Source of the DNA: Streptomyces olivaceus
Lineage (GTDB): Bacteria; Actinomycetota; Actinomycetes; Streptomycetales; Streptomycetaceae
Direction of reading: 5' to 3'
DNA: 64,000 nt
Assembly (NCBI RefSeq): GCF_000721235.1
Contig: NZ_JOFH01000023.1
Span: 62,001-126,000, forward strand
Both the position numbers and the translations under genes were made by a program. Positions 27,145 to 35,835 of the stretch are shown here, piece by piece (within the stretch, counting starts at the first letter, position 1; the number at the start of each line of letters is the position of its first letter). The notes below the pieces were generated by a model. It saw only the letters and a program-made list of their open reading frames with translations. It had not been told where the DNA came from and made no database searches.

Positions 27145-28134
27145 ATGAAGGTCACCACGGCAGCACTGCCCCTGCTCCCGCTCTGTCAGCGTCTGCTTCC
27201 CGAGCTTCCCGGGCTTCCTGGGCTTCCGGGGGTTTCCGCGCTCCCCGGACTGTCCGGACTACCCGGACTGCCCGCCGTACCGGGACTGCCGGAACTCGCG
27301 AGCCTCCCCGGACGGCTCACGGGCCTCTCCCTGAACCTGCTGAAGGCGAGCGCGCTGGAGGCCGCGATCCTCGCCGGGCATCTCCTGCTCTACCCCTCCG
27401 GCATCATCCAGGAGCGCCGAGCGGCGGCCCCCCACGCGCCGGCGGACCCCGAGGCCGCACGCCACGCGCCTCCCGCGCCCAGGCTCCCGACCCCCGAGAA
27501 CCCCCCGGTCGTACTGCTGCACGGCTTCATCGACAACCGCTCGGTCTTCCTGTTCCTGCGGCGCAGTCTGGCCCAGCACGGCAGGCACCAGGTCGAGTCA
27601 CTGAACCACTCCCCTCTGACCTGCGACATCCGCACCGCCGCCGAGCTGCTCGGCCGGCACATCGAGGAGATCTGCGAGCGCACGGGCAGCGAGCGGGTGG
27701 ATGTGGTCGGGCACAGCCTGGGCGGACTGATCGGGCGGTACTACGTCCAGCGCCTCGGCGGAGACGCACGGGTGCGCACCCTCGTGACGCTCGGCACCCC
27801 GCACTCCGGCACGCGGGTGATTCCGCTGGCCAACGCGCACCCCATCGTCCGCCAGATGCGTCCGGGGTCGGCGGTGCTCGAGGAACTGGCCCAGCCCGCG
27901 CCCGGCTGCCGCACGCGGTTCGTCAGCTTCTGGAGCGACCTCGACCAGGTGATGGACCCGCTGGAGACGGCCTGCCTGGACCACGCCGACCTGACCGTGG
28001 AGAACGTCCGGGTGAGCGGCGTCGGCCATCTCGCGCTGCCCGTGCACCCCACCGTGGCCACGGGCATCAGGCAGGCACTCGACACCATCGGGTCGGAAAC
28101 GGGCGAACACTCCGGCGGTCTGACGGTCGCCTGA
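27145..28134 (+). CDS. Alpha/beta-hydrolase lipase or esterase with N-terminal Leu-Pro-Gly repeats
   Basis: 329 residues from ATG 27145, preceded by a consensus AGGAGGT. After a short hydrophobic start comes a Leu-Pro-Gly repeat region (residues ~15-55: PGLPGLPG, SALPGLSGLPGLPAVPG), then a membrane-like helix (LEAAILAGHLLLYPSGI). The hydrolase domain follows: VVLLHGFIDN (oxyanion), the nucleophile elbow VVGHSLGG, GTPHSGTRV, and the catalytic His in VSGVGHLALP. This fits the triacylglycerol lipase/EstA family, probably exported or membrane-tethered. The substrate cannot be told. It is monocistronic, before the M23 peptidase gene. Confidence 0.88.
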   Translation: MKVTTAALPLLPLCQRLLPELPGLPGLPGVSALPGLSGLPGLPAVPGLPELASLPGRLTGLSLNLLKASALEAAILAGHLLLYPSGIIQERRAAAPHAPADPEAARHAPPAPRLPTPENPPVVLLHGFIDNRSVFLFLRRSLAQHGRHQVESLNHSPLTCDIRTAAELLGRHIEEICERTGSERVDVVGHSLGGLIGRYYVQRLGGDARVRTLVTLGTPHSGTRVIPLANAHPIVRQMRPGSAVLEELAQPAPGCRTRFVSFWSDLDQVMDPLETACLDHADLTVENVRVSGVGHLALPVHPTVATGIRQALDTIGSETGEHSGGLTVA

Positions 28135-28152
28135 CCCCGGCACAACCCGTTC

Positions 28153-28168
28153 AGATTCGAACGAATCT
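28153..28168. promoter_or_regulatory. Near-palindrome upstream of the M23 peptidase gene
   Basis: AGATTCG-AA-CGAATCT, 7-bp arms, in the 196-bp gap between the lipase and M23 genes. TCGAAC recurs 11 bases on. It could be an operator or a weak terminator of the lipase gene; I do not recognise the regulator. Confidence 0.35.
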
Positions 28169-28330
28169 CGAACACAAAGCCAAAGCCTTGCCCGCCGACC
28201 GCCAAAACACGGCCGATTGCCCGTTTCCTTCGACAGCGAAACCTGACGAAGATTGTCGTGCCCGTATACCGCCGGGTACAGTCGCCGCACTGCTCTGGCA
28301 GCCCCTGTTGTCGAGGCGAAAGAGAAGTTG

Positions 28331-30022
28331 GTGAACGACCCTCACCCGTCGGGGACCGCAACCACCCCGGCTCCGGCTTCCGAAGCCGCTTCGGCGCAGT
28401 ACGCGTCGTACGGCGCACAGGAGGCCCAGTACGGGAATTTCACCACGTACTCCGGTTACGACACCACCGGTTACTCCACCGGCGCCGGCACCACGGCCGC
28501 CTTCGACACGGACCCCCTTTTCGGCAGTATGCCGGGCGACACCACCGGCACCTACGACGTCACCGGTTCGTACGGCACCACGGGCGCGTGCGACGCCACC
28601 CAGTGGTCCACCGGCAGCGGGCAGGTCCTGAACTACGACGCGTACGCGGCCCAGCACCACACCGCCTACGACACCGGCGCCTACGACACGACGACGTGGA
28701 CGGCCGGTTACCAGCAGGCCGCCGCCATGCCGCCGCAGGCCGCGGACGCCGGGGCCACCGGGCAGTGGGACACCGGCGCCTGGGCGCACCCGGACCAGTC
28801 CGGCGACCCGGTCGACGGAACCCAGCAGTGGGACTGGGGCACCCAGACCTTCGAGACCGGCACCTTCACCACCGGCGCGGTCGGAAACGCTTCCTTCGAG
28901 ACCGGCGCGTTCGACACGAGCGCCTTCGCCACCGGCACCGCCGACACCAGCACCTTCGCCACCGGCACCTTCAACTCCGGTGCCTACGGCGACGGCACGG
29001 TGGACACCGGCGCCTACGACGCCACTCAGTGGAACCCGGACGCGACCGCAGCGGACTTCGCGGAGCACTCAGCGGCGGACGCCGCCCTCGACACCCCGCA
29101 CGGCCACGAGGAGCCCGGCCCGGAAGGCGGCGAGCCGGCCGCCACCGGTGAACTCCCCACCGTGATGCCACTCCTGGACGACCAGGAAGAGACCACCCCT
29201 GCCACCCCTGCCACCCCCGCCACCACCACCCGAGTCCCCACGGCCCGCACCGGCTCACGCGGCGGGTCGGGCTCCCGCCGCCGCCAGCCCGCCAAGCGCT
29301 CCGCCCTGCTGACCATCGCCGTACCGTCGGCCTGCGTGATGAGCGTCGCGGGCATCGCCGCCGCCTCCGTGGGCAGCCTGACCGGCGACGACGGCGTGGA
29401 GACGACGGCGGCCGCCGCGGACCCGGGCGAGGCCGAGGCCGCGCCGGTCAAACCGTCCGCCGCCAACAACAAGCTGGACACCCAGCTCACGAGCCTCGCC
29501 GCCGGCGCCGACGACTTCGCCGACCGGGCCAGCCGGACGCAGGAGCGCATCGACCTCAAGGCCCAGCAGGCGGCCGAGAAGAGGCGGGCGGCGGAGGAGG
29601 CGGCCCGCAAGGAGCGGCTGCGTCCCAAGTTCGCGCTCCCGGTCGCCCAGCACGGACTCAGCGCGTACTACGGGCAGGCCGGCATCAACTGGATGTCCGT
29701 GCACAGCGGCATCGACTTCCCCGTGTCGTACGGGACGAAGGTGATGGCCGTGACCGACGGGACCGTGCGTACGCAGTACAACAGCGCGTACGGGAACATG
29801 CTCATCCTGACCGCGAAGGACGGCACGGAGACGTGGTACTGCCACCTCTCCAGCTACCAGGTCCCTTCCGGTACGACGGTGAAGGCCGGTGACGCGATCG
29901 CCTTCTCCGGCAACTCGGGCAACTCGACCGGCCCGCACCTGCACTTCGAGGTGCGCCCCGCGGGCGGATCGGCGATCGACCCGCTCTCCTGGCTGCGCAG
30001 CCACGGACTCAACCCGCAGTGA
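28331..30022 (+). CDS. Membrane-anchored M23 (LytM-type) peptidase with repetitive N terminus
   Basis: 563 residues from GTG 28331 (GAGAAG upstream, so the start is moderately sure). Residues 1-270 are cytoplasmic-looking low complexity with irregular TG(A/T)(F/Y)(D/A)T repeats and (TPA)n. One membrane helix (~325-345, ALLTIAVPSACVMSVAGIAAA) precedes a coiled-coil (DFADRASRTQERIDLKAQQA) and an M23 domain with the zinc ligands HSGID (H458, D462) and HLHFE (H536, H538). M23 enzymes cut peptide cross-bridges in peptidoglycan outside the membrane. All key residues are present. The gene converges with pcrA; NlpC/P60 genes lie nearby. Confidence 0.9.
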   Translation: MNDPHPSGTATTPAPASEAASAQYASYGAQEAQYGNFTTYSGYDTTGYSTGAGTTAAFDTDPLFGSMPGDTTGTYDVTGSYGTTGACDATQWSTGSGQVLNYDAYAAQHHTAYDTGAYDTTTWTAGYQQAAAMPPQAADAGATGQWDTGAWAHPDQSGDPVDGTQQWDWGTQTFETGTFTTGAVGNASFETGAFDTSAFATGTADTSTFATGTFNSGAYGDGTVDTGAYDATQWNPDATAADFAEHSAADAALDTPHGHEEPGPEGGEPAATGELPTVMPLLDDQEETTPATPATPATTTRVPTARTGSRGGSGSRRRQPAKRSALLTIAVPSACVMSVAGIAAASVGSLTGDDGVETTAAAADPGEAEAAPVKPSAANNKLDTQLTSLAAGADDFADRASRTQERIDLKAQQAAEKRRAAEEAARKERLRPKFALPVAQHGLSAYYGQAGINWMSVHSGIDFPVSYGTKVMAVTDGTVRTQYNSAYGNMLILTAKDGTETWYCHLSSYQVPSGTTVKAGDAIAFSGNSGNSTGPHLHFEVRPAGGSAIDPLSWLRSHGLNPQ

Positions 30023-30054
30023 GACCCTGACCCTTCAGCGGACCGGCCGGACAC

Positions 30055-32544
30055 TCAGAGCTTCTCCACCGGCGCGTACCGCAGCAGCAGCCGCTTCGGC
30101 TTGGGGTCCCCGAAGTCGACCGTCGCCTCGGCGTTCGCGCCCGTGCCCTTGACGCCGACCACCGTGCCGAGGCCGAACTGGTCGTGCGTGACGCGGTCGC
30201 CGACCGCCAGCGAGACCGTGGGCTGGTCGGCGGAGGCCGACCTGCGCGTGGCGAAGCCGGACGCGCCCGAAGCCGACGAGCGGGAGCGGGACGAGGACAG
30301 CGAGGCGGCCACCCCCGAGACCGGCGCGGAGGGCGCGGGCCCGTTCGCCCCGGTGCGCTTCCACTCCAGGTGGGGCGCCGGGATCTCCTCCAGGAAACGG
30401 GAGGGCGGGTTGTACGACGGCTGGCCCCAGGCGCTGCGCAGGGTGGCCCTGGTGAGGTAGAGCCGCTCCCGGGCGCGCGTGATCCCGACGTACGCCAGGC
30501 GCCGCTCCTCCTCCAGTTCCTTGGACTGGCCGAGGGCGCGCATGTGCGGGAAGACGCCGTCCTCCATGCCCGTGAGGAAGACGACCGGGAACTCCAGGCC
30601 CTTGGCGGTGTGCAGGGTCATCAGGGTGACGACACCGTCGCCGTCCTCTTCGTCGGGGATCTGGTCGGAGTCGGCGACCAGCGCGACCCGCTCCAGGAAG
30701 TCGGACAGGGTGCCGCCCTCGTCGCCCTCCGCACGCTCCTGCTCGAACTCCAGGGCGACGGCCGCGAGTTCCTGGAGGTTCTCGATGCGGGTCTCGTCCT
30801 GGGGGTCGGTGGAGGACTGCAGCTCGGCCAGGTAGCCGGTGCGTTCGAGGATGGCCTCCAGGACGGTGGCCGGTCCGGCACCGGACTCCACGACGGTCCG
30901 CAGGTCCTCCATGAGCGTGTTGAACCGCTTGACGGCGTTCGCCGAGCGCGCGGCCATCCCGTACGCCTCGTCGACGCGCCTCAGCGCCTGCGAGAAGCTG
31001 ATCTTCTCGCGCTGGGCGAGGGCGTCGATCATCGCCTCGGCACGGTCGCCGATGCCCCGCTTGGGGACGTTGAGGATCCGGCGCATCGGCACGGAGTCCT
31101 CCGGGTTGGCCAGCACCCGCAGGTAGGCCAGGACGTCCCGGACCTCCTTGCGCTCGTAGAAGCGGACGCCTCCGACGACCTTGTAGGGCAGGCCGACGCG
31201 GATGAAGATCTCTTCGAAGACACGGGACTGGGCGTTCGTGCGGTAGAAGACGGCGACGTCGCCGGCCTTCGCCTCGCCCGCGTCGGTGAGGCGGTCTATC
31301 TCTTCGGCGACGAACTGGGCCTCGTCGTGCTCGGTGTCGGCGACGTACCCGGTGATCTGCGCGCCGTTGCCCTGCTGGGTCCAGAGGTTCTTGGGGCGGC
31401 GGGACTCGTTGCGCTCGATGACCGCGTTGGCCGCGCTGAGGATGGTCTGGGTGGAGCGGTAGTTCTGCTCGAGGAGGATCGTCGTGGCGTCCGGGTAGTC
31501 CTCCTCGAACTGGAGGATGTTGCGGATGGTGGCGCCGCGGAAGGCGTAGATCGACTGGTCGGCGTCACCCACCACGCACAGCTCGGCGGGCGGTACCTCG
31601 GCCTCGGGCGGCACGTCAACCGCGTGCTCCGAGGGGATGCCGACCAGCTCGCGCACCAGGGCGTACTGGGCGTGGTTGGTGTCCTGGTACTCGTCGACCA
31701 GGACGTGCCGGAAGCGTCGGCGGTAGTGCTCGGCGACGTCCGGGAAGGCGCGGAGCAGGTTGACCGTCGTCATGATCAGGTCGTCGAAGTCGAGGGCGTT
31801 GGCCTCGCGCAGCCGCGACTGGTAGAGGGCGTACGCCTGGGCGACGCTCTTCTCGAACCCGTCGGCCGCCTGTGCGGCGAAGTCCTCCTCGTCGATCAGC
31901 TCGTTCTTCAGGTTGCTGATCTTGGCGCTGAAGGACTTCGGCGGGAAGCGCTTGGGATCCAGGTCCAGGTCGCGGCAGACCAGCGTCATCAGGCGCTTCG
32001 AGTCGGCGGCGTCGTAGATGGAGAACGACGACGTGAAGCCCAGCTTCTTGGACTCGCGGCGCAGGATGCGCACGCACGCGCTGTGGAAGGTCATCACCCA
32101 CATCGCGTTCGCGCGCGGGCCGACGAGCTGCTCGACGCGCTCCTTCATCTCGCCCGCGGCCTTGTTGGTGAAGGTGATGGCGAGGATCTGGCCCGGGTGG
32201 ACGCTCCGCTCGGCCAGCAGGTGGGCGATGCGGTGGGTGAGCACGCGGGTCTTGCCGGAGCCGGCTCCGGCCACGATGAGCAGCGGGGAGCCGGAGTGGA
32301 CGACGGCGGCGCGCTGGTTCTCGTTCAGCCCGTCCAGCAGGGCGGCCGGGTCCAGGACCGGGCGCGGCGCACCGTCCCGGTAGTGGGTGTCCCGGTCCGG
32401 CGGCGCGTCGAACTTCCCGGCGAACAGATCGTGCGGGACCTGCTCCGGTCCGTGATCGTCCTCGGGCGGAGGCGGGGGTTCCTCCTCGTGACCACGGGGG
32501 GTCTGGAGGCTCGCCAGGAAGTTGTCGTCAAAGAGGCTGCTCAT
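30055..32544 (-). CDS. pcrA: PcrA/UvrD-type superfamily 1 DNA helicase
   Basis: 829 residues. ATP-dependent 3'-5' helicase for repair and clearing of stalled complexes. Motifs in order: Q-motif LNENQRAAV, Walker A VAGAGSGKT, ITFTNKAAGEM (Ia), VDEYQDTN (II), GDADQSIYAFRGA (III), LEQNYRST (IV), VVTLMTLHTAKGLEF (V), EERRLAYVGITRAR (VI), and a C-terminal Tudor-like domain (AVGDRVTHDQFGLGTVVGV). An acidic N-terminal extension (~60 residues, PPPPPEDD) precedes the helicase core. It is monocistronic and divergent from the riboswitch-controlled NlpC/P60 gene. Confidence 0.97.
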   Translation of the reverse strand: MSSLFDDNFLASLQTPRGHEEEPPPPPEDDHGPEQVPHDLFAGKFDAPPDRDTHYRDGAPRPVLDPAALLDGLNENQRAAVVHSGSPLLIVAGAGSGKTRVLTHRIAHLLAERSVHPGQILAITFTNKAAGEMKERVEQLVGPRANAMWVMTFHSACVRILRRESKKLGFTSSFSIYDAADSKRLMTLVCRDLDLDPKRFPPKSFSAKISNLKNELIDEEDFAAQAADGFEKSVAQAYALYQSRLREANALDFDDLIMTTVNLLRAFPDVAEHYRRRFRHVLVDEYQDTNHAQYALVRELVGIPSEHAVDVPPEAEVPPAELCVVGDADQSIYAFRGATIRNILQFEEDYPDATTILLEQNYRSTQTILSAANAVIERNESRRPKNLWTQQGNGAQITGYVADTEHDEAQFVAEEIDRLTDAGEAKAGDVAVFYRTNAQSRVFEEIFIRVGLPYKVVGGVRFYERKEVRDVLAYLRVLANPEDSVPMRRILNVPKRGIGDRAEAMIDALAQREKISFSQALRRVDEAYGMAARSANAVKRFNTLMEDLRTVVESGAGPATVLEAILERTGYLAELQSSTDPQDETRIENLQELAAVALEFEQERAEGDEGGTLSDFLERVALVADSDQIPDEEDGDGVVTLMTLHTAKGLEFPVVFLTGMEDGVFPHMRALGQSKELEEERRLAYVGITRARERLYLTRATLRSAWGQPSYNPPSRFLEEIPAPHLEWKRTGANGPAPSAPVSGVAASLSSSRSRSSASGASGFATRRSASADQPTVSLAVGDRVTHDQFGLGTVVGVKGTGANAEATVDFGDPKPKRLLLRYAPVEKL

Positions 32545-32796
32545 CGCTCTCCGAGTCTAGGGCGCCCCACCGACAACCCGGTGCCACCCCGGAAAATGCC
32601 CGGCACTCCGGGACCGGGCACGCCCTGCGACAGGCCGGACCACGAAGAGTGACACTCCTGCCCGAAGTGCGGCACACCCACGAAAGGTCACGAAAATGTA
32701 TCGGGCATATCACCCACCAACCTTCACAGCGGCCACACGGGTTGGCTACGGTGCGGGCAGGCCGCTCGACCCCCTCCGGCGAACCTCGCCGGGCCG

Positions 32797-32962
32797 TGCG
32801 GCCTCCGCTTAGTCCGGTGTGCCCGCACGGCACCCGGAGCCGGGGACCCAACCGAGACATTGGGGTGAATCGGCCGCACCGCCCTCCCCGAGGACGGTCC
32901 GCCGTAGGGCAACCCTTCCGCGCAACACCGCCCGAACCCGACAGCTAACCCGGTAGGCGGAG
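32797..32962 (+). ncRNA. Cyclic di-AMP (ydaO/yuaA-type) riboswitch
   Basis: The leader of the NlpC/P60 gene matches the ydaO consensus block by block: CCGCTTAGTCCGG near 32805, GGGGACCCA at 32842-32850, TTGGGGTGAATC around 32860-32871, AGGGCAACCCTTCCG at ~32906-32920, and CCCGAACCCGACAGCTAACC to 32950, closed by GGTAGGCGG. This class senses c-di-AMP, and in actinobacteria it often sits upstream of cell-wall hydrolase genes. It ends ~20 bp before the start codon. AGGCG at 32955 could pair with CGCCT just before the TTG and hide the GGAAGGAG site, so control of translation is possible. The rest of the 438-bp gap (32545-32796) holds the divergent pcrA promoter. Confidence 0.88.
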
Positions 32963-32982
32963 CACTGGAAGGAGTCGCCTCC

Positions 32983-34146
32983 TTGGCGTCGCACCGCAAG
33001 TCGCGCTCCACCGGCACCCGCGTCGCAGGCATACGGACCCCCGCCCTCGCCACGGCGGCCCTCACCTCCGTCGCCCTGCTGTCCCAGACGGCCAACGCCG
33101 CGCCGTCGGACGACCGGCCGAGTCTCGAAGAGGTCGAGAAGAAGGTCGACGACCTGTACCGCCAGGCCGGATCGGCGACCGAGAAGTACAACGCGGCCAA
33201 GGAGAAGACCTCCAAACAGCGCAAGAAGGTCGACACCCTCCTCGACGACGTCGCCAAGCGCACCCAGAAGCTCAACGACGCGCGCACGGAGCTGGGTTCC
33301 TTCGCCTCCGCCCAGTACCGCACGGGCGCGTCGGTCCCCGAGACCGCGACCCTGCTGCTCGCGGACTCCCCGCAGGACTACTTCGACCAGAACCAGCTGA
33401 TGAACCGCCTCACCGGTCGTCAGAAGACCGCGGTCGACGACTACGTCACCCAGCAGTCCGAGACGATGAAGAAGCGCCAGGAGGCCACCGCGGGCCTCGA
33501 TACGCTCACCGACTCGCAGAACGACCTGAAGACGGCCAAGTCGACCGTCCAGAAGAAACTCGCCACCGCGCGGGAGCTGCTTTCCGAGCTGACCGCCGAG
33601 GAGAAGGCCCGGCTCGCGGCGATCGAGAAGAAGAAGCAGAAGGAAGCCGCCCGCAAGGCCGCCGAGCTGGCGAAGCAGCAGGCGGCGGAGGAGGCGGAGC
33701 GCAAGCGGCAGGAGGAGGCCGCCCAGCAGCAGGGAAGCGGTTCCTCCTCCGGTTCGTCCGAGTCGTCGACGCCGGGTTCCTCGAACGGCACCCAGGCCCA
33801 GAAGGCGCTCGCCTTCGCCCAGGCCCAGATCGGCAAGCCGTACGTCTGGGGCGCCACCGGTCCCGGCTCCTACGACTGCTCGGGCCTGACCCAGGCCGCC
33901 TGGAAGGCCGCCGGGGTGACACTGCCGCGTACCACCTACGACCAGGTCAACGCCGGCACGACCGTCTCCGTCTCCCAGGCCCAACCCGGTGACCTGGTCT
34001 TCTTCTACGACGACATCAGCCACGTCGGCCTCTACGTCGGCGACGGCAAGATGGTCCACGCCCCGAAGCCGGGCGCGTACGTCCGCGAGGAGTCGATCTT
34101 CTACGACGGCGAGTCGTCGATCCACAGCGTGGTGCGCCCGGCCTGA
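32983..34146 (+). CDS. Secreted NlpC/P60 peptidoglycan hydrolase under c-di-AMP riboswitch control
   Basis: 387 residues from TTG 32983, preceded by GGAAGGAG. The signal peptide ends near residue 40 (ATAALTSVALLSQTANAA). A long coiled-coil (48-245) with many Lys/Glu/Ala follows, then a Ser/Gly linker and the NlpC/P60 domain (270-387) with the catalytic triad C299 (YDCSGLT), H347 (DISHVGL) and H359 (MVHAP). These D,L-endopeptidases cut within peptide stems. The coiled-coil plus NlpC/P60 layout resembles mycobacterial RipA-type and Streptomyces Swl hydrolases. Because the riboswitch precedes it, expression should fall or rise with c-di-AMP. Confidence 0.95.
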   Translation: MASHRKSRSTGTRVAGIRTPALATAALTSVALLSQTANAAPSDDRPSLEEVEKKVDDLYRQAGSATEKYNAAKEKTSKQRKKVDTLLDDVAKRTQKLNDARTELGSFASAQYRTGASVPETATLLLADSPQDYFDQNQLMNRLTGRQKTAVDDYVTQQSETMKKRQEATAGLDTLTDSQNDLKTAKSTVQKKLATARELLSELTAEEKARLAAIEKKKQKEAARKAAELAKQQAAEEAERKRQEEAAQQQGSGSSSGSSESSTPGSSNGTQAQKALAFAQAQIGKPYVWGATGPGSYDCSGLTQAAWKAAGVTLPRTTYDQVNAGTTVSVSQAQPGDLVFFYDDISHVGLYVGDGKMVHAPKPGAYVREESIFYDGESSIHSVVRPA

Positions 34147-34172
34147 CGGGCCCCGCTCTCTAGCATCGGGGC

Positions 34173-35186
34173 ATGTCGTCCGGTAGCTCCCCCTCCCCCT
34201 TGCGCGCCTGGTGGGCGCAGCGTCCACCGGCGGCCGGGGCCGCGGTCATGGCGACCGGCATCGTGTCGGTCGCCCTGCACCTGACCGGTCACGAGTCCCT
34301 GTCCCGGACCGCCCTGGTCCTGGCGTGCGCCGCGTGGGTGACACTGGCGGCGAACTTCGTCCACCTGCTGCCGGCCGAGCGGACCCGGTGGACGACACGG
34401 GCGGGCACACCGGGCGCGCTGACCGCGGTCGCCGCGACGACCGTCCTCGGCACCCGCTTCACCCTGCTCGGCTGGACACCGCTCGCGGCGGTGCTGCTGA
34501 CGTCGGCCGCGCTGCTGTGGCCGGGACTGCTGGTGCTGGTGGTACGGCGCTGGGGGCGCAGAATGCCCGGGGCGGTGTTCCTGGGGTGCGTGGCCACGGA
34601 AGGGCTCGCCGTGCTCGGCGCCACGCTGGCCGCGGCCACCTCGACGGCCTGGCTGGCGCACGCGGCCCTGGTGCCGTTCTGGCTGGGGATCGTGCTCTAC
34701 CTGATCGCGCTGTTCCGCTTCGATCTGCGGCAGGTGGCCCGGGGCCGCGGCGACCACTGGGTGGCGGGCGGTGCGCTCGCCGTCTCCGCCCTCGCCGGCG
34801 CCGAACTGCTGGCGGCGGCCGGGACGGGCATGTACCTGTGGAACGCCGACGACCAGGCCGTCCTGCACGACCTGACCGTCTTCCTCCTCGCCCTGGGCCT
34901 GGCATGGTACGCGGTACTCCTGGCCGCCGAGATCGTGTGGCCCCGTCTGCGCTACGACGTGCGCCGCTGGTCGACCGTCTTCCCTCTCGGCATGACGGCG
35001 GCGGCGACGCTCTCCGCTGCGACCGTCCTCGACGCGCCCTGGCTGGAGACGCCCGGCCGGGCGCTGCTGTGGATCGCGGTGGCCGGGTGGCTGGCGGTCG
35101 CGGCGGGAGCGGTCGTCGCGGCCCGGGCCGGGCTGCGGTCCGCGGCCGGGGGCGCCCCCGGGCTCAGGTCCACAGCACCGCGATGA
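34173..35186 (+). CDS. TDT-family (TehA/SLAC1-like) transporter
   Basis: 337 residues with about ten membrane helices, starting 26 bp after the NlpC/P60 stop. AAVMATGIVSVALHLTG matches the first helix of TehA/TDT proteins, and PFWLGIVLYLIALFRFDLRQ, ALGLAWYAVLLAAEIVWPR and STVFPLGMTAAATLSAA follow the family pattern. TDT members move anions such as dicarboxylates, sulfite or chloride; the substrate here is unknown. It may be co-transcribed with the upstream hydrolase. Its 3' end overlaps the convergent small membrane protein gene by 23 bp. Confidence 0.85.
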   Translation: MSSGSSPSPLRAWWAQRPPAAGAAVMATGIVSVALHLTGHESLSRTALVLACAAWVTLAANFVHLLPAERTRWTTRAGTPGALTAVAATTVLGTRFTLLGWTPLAAVLLTSAALLWPGLLVLVVRRWGRRMPGAVFLGCVATEGLAVLGATLAAATSTAWLAHAALVPFWLGIVLYLIALFRFDLRQVARGRGDHWVAGGALAVSALAGAELLAAAGTGMYLWNADDQAVLHDLTVFLLALGLAWYAVLLAAEIVWPRLRYDVRRWSTVFPLGMTAAATLSAATVLDAPWLETPGRALLWIAVAGWLAVAAGAVVAARAGLRSAAGGAPGLRSTAPR

Positions 35187-35517
35187 AGACGTTCACGACG
35201 GTCAGCAGGCCCACCAGGCCGAACAGCGGCTTCTCCACCTTCTCGGCGTCGCGCTTCACGTAGACCAGTCCGAGGACCACGACCAGGACGGCGAGCTTCA
35301 CGCCGATCTTCACGTTGTCGACGGGGTGGTCCTGGGCCTGGTTGAGGCCGACCAGGACGGCACCGGTGACCAGCATCGTCAGCGCGCCGTGCAGCATCGC
35401 GGGCGTGAACCGCGCGGCGCCCTGGCCCGTCGCCTTCATCTGGGTCAGGAAACCGCCGAGGAGCGCGGCGATACCGATGATGTGCAGACCGACGAACATG
35501 TGGATGAGTACGTCCAT
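35164..35517 (-). CDS. Small four-helix membrane protein
   Basis: 117 residues from ATG 35517; the frame continues upstream but without a ribosome-binding site or family character. Four helices are visible: MFVGLHIIGIAALLGGFLTQ, LHGALTMLVTGAVLVGL, KIGVKLAVLVVVLGLVYV and LFGLVGLLTVVNVFIAVL. It is a conserved type of Streptomyces integral membrane protein with no assigned role. Its 3' end overlaps the convergent TDT gene by 23 bp. The 318-bp gap to the right (35518-35835) is the shared promoter region with the second NlpC/P60 gene; I see no riboswitch in it. Confidence 0.85.
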   Translation of the reverse strand: MDVLIHMFVGLHIIGIAALLGGFLTQMKATGQGAARFTPAMLHGALTMLVTGAVLVGLNQAQDHPVDNVKIGVKLAVLVVVLGLVYVKRDAEKVEKPLFGLVGLLTVVNVFIAVLWT

Positions 35518-35835
35518 GGGGCCGGAGCCTAATGAGCACCCGCGGGCGCCCGGACACCGGCCCGCCCCGCCCTTCCCCGGGGCCCCGTAGCAGCTCAGGT
35601 CCCCCATCCGCCCCCGTGTCCCGAAGATCGGTCATCACCCTGCGTGAAGACGACGGCCGCCGGACGCGACGGTGGTCACAAACGGTCGCCTTCCGATCCT
35701 GTACCGCCACTTCCGCGCATTCCGTCACCGGTCCGTTACCGGCGCGCCTAGCGTCCTGCCCCAGGCAGCCGGAGCGGACCGGAGCCGACCCGGCACGGGC
35801 CGGAGTCGAGTCGTACGGAAGGACGTGGATCGCAG

